A DNA stretch of 64,000 nt from NCBI RefSeq assembly GCF_017874215.1, contig NZ_JAGGLB010000030.1, forward strand, positions 62,001 through 126,000, read 5' to 3'. Every line of letters begins with the position of its first letter. Positions within the stretch are counted from its first letter, which is position 1. Positions 62,141-64,000 of the stretch are shown piece after piece. This DNA is from Paenibacillus eucommiae. Lineage in GTDB: Bacteria; Bacillota; Bacilli; Paenibacillales; NBRC-103111. The position numbers and the translations under genes were made by a program. The notes under the pieces are model-generated. The model had not been told where the DNA came from. It worked only from the letters and a program-made list of their open reading frames with translations, and searched no databases.

Positions 62141-62983
62141 TTAGCAATCTTCTTCTCCATCAACTGCGCAATCTTCGTCCACTGCAGGAGCTGGTGTCGG
62201 TGCTGCTGGAGCTGGTGCTGATGAAGATGGTGATGACGACGATGAAGAAGAAGAAGAAGCTTCTACTTTGGATGGTGCTGGAGTTGCTGCTGGTTTGGAT
62301 GGAACTGCTACTGGTTTAACTGTTGATTTTGTCGTAGAGATAACTGGCTTTTTAGGTTGAACCTCTTCTTTTACTGGTGCTGAGGCTGCTTTCACTTGTT
62401 TTTCTTCAGCTGCTGGAGTTGGGACTGCTTTGGGCTCCGTTACTTCCGTTTTTGCAGCTGGAGCCGTTGCTTTTGGTTGCGACACTTCTGCTGTTTTTAC
62501 AACTGGGGCCGTTTTCGTTTGAGCTGCATCTGCAGTAGGTGCTGCTGCCTTCGGTTGAGCTTCTTGGGTTGCTGCAGCCGCAACAGTCTTCGATTGATTT
62601 GCATCAGTTGCAGCTGGAGCTGTTTTGGATTGGGAACCCTCTACAGATGCTTCAGGTTGAACTTCAACTGCAGCTGTAGTAACCGCCGCTTCAACTGCTA
62701 CTTCAGTTGCCGCTTCCTTCTGATCAGCTGCGGCAGCTTCCGCTTGAACTTCTGCAGTTGTAACAACTGCCGGCTCTTCAGCCTTAACCTCCTCAGTTGC
62801 TGTGGACGCTGCTGCTTCTGGCTGGCTTTCTGCTGTTGTTACAGCTACGGTTGCGGCAGGATCGGTTACAGACACTTCTTTCGCTTGCTTATTAGCAGAT
62901 ACAGCGGCATACGTTAAGACCAGAAAGGCCACCGTTGCGATAACTAATGTTGTAGAAAGCTTGGATAAGGCAAACTTTTTCAT
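62141..62983 (-). CDS. secreted Ala/Pro/Lys-rich protein with acidic C-x7-C tip
   Basis: The ~280-residue protein has a signal peptide or anchor (residues 1-33). About 230 residues of low-complexity Ala/Thr/Val/Lys/Glu/Pro repeats (units like Q-P-K-A-A-A-P) form an extended wall-spanning stalk, then a Ser run, and the last residues are D-E-D-C-A-V-D-G-E-E-D-C: the only two cysteines, seven residues apart, at the very C-terminus. Its gene is 59 bp upstream of the SLH-thioredoxin gene on the same strand, so it could be a substrate or partner of that protein. I do not recognise the family. The start at ATG 62983 is better spaced from AAGGGG than the ATG at 62995. Confidence 0.7.
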   Translation of the reverse strand: MKKFALSKLSTTLVIATVAFLVLTYAAVSANKQAKEVSVTDPAATVAVTTAESQPEAAASTATEEVKAEEPAVVTTAEVQAEAAAADQKEAATEVAVEAAVTTAAVEVQPEASVEGSQSKTAPAATDANQSKTVAAAATQEAQPKAAAPTADAAQTKTAPVVKTAEVSQPKATAPAAKTEVTEPKAVPTPAAEEKQVKAASAPVKEEVQPKKPVISTTKSTVKPVAVPSKPAATPAPSKVEASSSSSSSSSPSSSAPAPAAPTPAPAVDEDCAVDGEEDC

Positions 62984-63131
62984 GATCGTATACATCCCCT
63001 TCGATTCGCTCTGTGAGCTTTTTGTTTAAACATTCATTTCTGTTTCACTACATTTGGTGGATAAAATAAGTAAAATTACAATTTATTTCTTTTTCTCCTC
63101 CTTAGAGCTTTAGTTTTCGGATAAAAAAAAG

Positions 63132-63172
63132 GAGATTCAACAAAGAGCGATCATACGCTCTCGTCAAATCTC
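63132..63172 (-). terminator. leader terminator (candidate attenuator)
   Basis: GAGATTTGACGAGAGCG pairs with CGCTCTTTGTTGAATCTC to give a long hairpin followed by T8 on the minus strand. It lies between the promoter at 63253-63281 and the gene start at 62983, so it would stop transcription before the operon unless bypassed. No known riboswitch consensus is apparent in 63175-63250. Confidence 0.7.
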
Positions 63173-63252
63173 TGGTGGTCCAGTTGATTTATCGTCCTTC
63201 ATCATCCAACAAAACGATCAAAACGATTTTCCATCATTTTGTTCCTACCCCT

Positions 63253-63281
63253 ATGTTAGTAGCGATGAATGGAATTGTCAA
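63253..63281 (-). promoter_or_regulatory. promoter of the surface-redox operon
   Basis: On the minus strand TTGACA (63276-63281) and TAACAT (63253-63258) are 17 bp apart. The predicted leader is about 265 nt and contains the terminator hairpin at 63132-63172. Confidence 0.7.
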
Positions 63282-63416
63282 TCACAAAATTATTTTTCCC
63301 ATCGATTTAGTAGGAATTATAAATGAACGTTCTTGAATCGCTAATTTCTAGTCGTATTTTGCCCGGAATCACATATACTAGTGCTAATCATAAGCCTCCC
63401 TGGCAAAAAATAATAA

Positions 63417-63445
63417 TTGACAATTATATGTGTTGTCTGTACATT
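63417..63445 (+). promoter_or_regulatory. promoter of the TcyP-like symporter gene
   Basis: TTGACA (63417-63422) and TACATT (63440-63445) are 17 bp apart, about 50 bp before the ATG. A TAGGAATTATAA sequence at 63309-63320 faintly recalls the half-site of CymR operators. Confidence 0.6.
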
Positions 63446-63495
63446 TAGTCTATTATTCCGACAAAAAAAATAGGTTTAGGAGGGTTTAAAGAGAA

Positions 63496-64000
63496 ATGGA
63501 TAACATAGAAAATAACTTGCTATCTGCCATCGAAACAAATTGGTATAGTTTTGTCATTTCTATCTTCGTGTTCGGGATCTTGTTTTTCCTGGCACGAAAG
63601 CGTGTCAGCTTCGGAACTCGGGTGCTAGTGGGGTTGGGAATAGGTCTAATTGTAGGTATTCTCTTTCAGAATTTGGAATCATTTGAGATTAAGGGGATCA
63701 GTACCTTCGGCAGCATCTATGTTAGTTTAATTCGAATGCTCGTTATTCCACTCGTATTTATACTTGTACTGAACAGTATCGCTTCATTAACCAGCTTGGA
63801 ATATTTGCGCAAAATCGGCATCAAAACGTTCGCCTGGTTTCTGGGAACGACAGCCATAGCCTCCATTATAGGTCTGTTGATTGCCTTGCTGTTCAACCCT
63901 GGGCAAGGTATCCAGCAAGCTGTGCCGGAGGATTTCAAAGCCCGTGAAATTCCTACATTCTCACAAGTTATTCTGGATCTCGTACCTTCGAACCCCTTCA
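63496..64000 (+). CDS. dicarboxylate/amino acid:cation symporter, TcyP-like (3' end off window)
   Basis: The visible 168 residues contain the first helices of a DAACS-family symporter. The start resembles the B. subtilis cystine transporter TcyP: a helix, then R-K-R-V-S-F-G-T-R-V, L-G-I-G-L-I-V-G-I, and later V-S-L-I-R-M-L-V-I-P-L-V-F. GGAGGG at 63479 supports ATG 63496. Cystine uptake would fit the neighbouring thiol-redox genes, but glutamate/dicarboxylate transport cannot be excluded from the N-terminus alone. It is divergent from the surface-redox operon. Confidence 0.8.
   Translation, partial: MDNIENNLLSAIETNWYSFVISIFVFGILFFLARKRVSFGTRVLVGLGIGLIVGILFQNLESFEIKGISTFGSIYVSLIRMLVIPLVFILVLNSIASLTSLEYLRKIGIKTFAWFLGTTAIASIIGLLIALLFNPGQGIQQAVPEDFKAREIPTFSQVILDLVPSNPF

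Noticed and set aside
62396..62917. Cys/Phe/Ser-rich plus-strand ORF opposite the C-x7-C gene
   Set aside because: It is an antisense shadow of the Ala/Pro/Lys repeats and lacks a ribosome site.
63297..63320. CymR operator near the TcyP-like gene
   Set aside because: Only the GGAATT half matches; the rest of the CymR consensus is not met and the site is about 100 bp from the promoter. A matrix scan would decide.

Overview
The window looks like a chromosomal segment of a Gram-positive, endospore-forming Bacillales bacterium, most likely Paenibacillus or a close relative. The basis is gene content: a CotH-family spore-coat kinase, a very large protein ending in SLH domains, an AraR-type regulator beside araB, CcdA and a membrane-anchored TlpA-type thioredoxin, a T-box leader for proS, a CIRCE operator, and a LexA box of the Bacillus (DinR) type. 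I see no rRNA, tRNA, prophage, transposase or CRISPR array. Both ends cut a gene: an esterase-like hydrolase on the left and a DAACS-family symporter on the right.

Layout. 0-9.7 kb holds small metabolic and regulatory genes: thiamine pyrophosphokinase, a divergent AraC/PhyH pair, an alpha/beta hydrolase, a DinB-family protein with a LexA box in its promoter, a YcaQ-like protein, a cupin, and an ArsR-SRPBCC operon, with several gene fragments between them. 9.7-15.7 kb holds htpG under a CIRCE element and araR-araB. 15.8-21.2 kb holds an RND permease and a two-component system. 22-30 kb holds a secreted coiled-coil protein, transketolase with a divergent LysR, a Nudix hydrolase, an AraC regulator, and a GntR helix-turn-helix fused to a sugar-binding domain. 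30-34 kb is a response regulator/ABC/histidine kinase operon. 34-40.6 kb holds surface or spore proteins (Tat-like beta-helix protein, CotH kinase) and a membrane GDPD. 40.6-53.5 kb is mixed: a truncated Nudix gene, a lipoprotein, a half-size MFS overlapping a FAD oxidase, an esterase, a UvrD-like helicase, an orphan nuclease-bacteriocin immunity gene, a 15-residue-repeat protein, a beta-lactamase-fold hydrolase and a MarR/MFS divergent pair. 53.7-56.7 kb is proS with its T-box. 56.7-64 kb is a thiol-redox and cell-surface cluster.

Two things stand out. First, a mosaic intergenic repeat family (15255-15700, 21305-21935, 55540-56250, and a deleted copy at 36088-36265) always lies upstream of a minus-strand gene in the same orientation. 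Three copies carry four evenly spaced 24-27 bp palindromes built on AACGATG-N5-CATCGTT, and two also carry a long hairpin. One copy separates the proline T-box from proS. Second, the right end groups CcdA, a membrane-anchored TlpA-type thioredoxin, an SLH-anchored protein with one CxxC thioredoxin-like domain plus a degenerate duplicate, a secreted Pro/Ala/Lys-rich protein ending in an acidic C-x7-C tip behind a leader terminator, and a divergent TcyP-like cystine symporter. I read this as a candidate cell-surface thiol-disulfide relay. That reading is inference from gene content.
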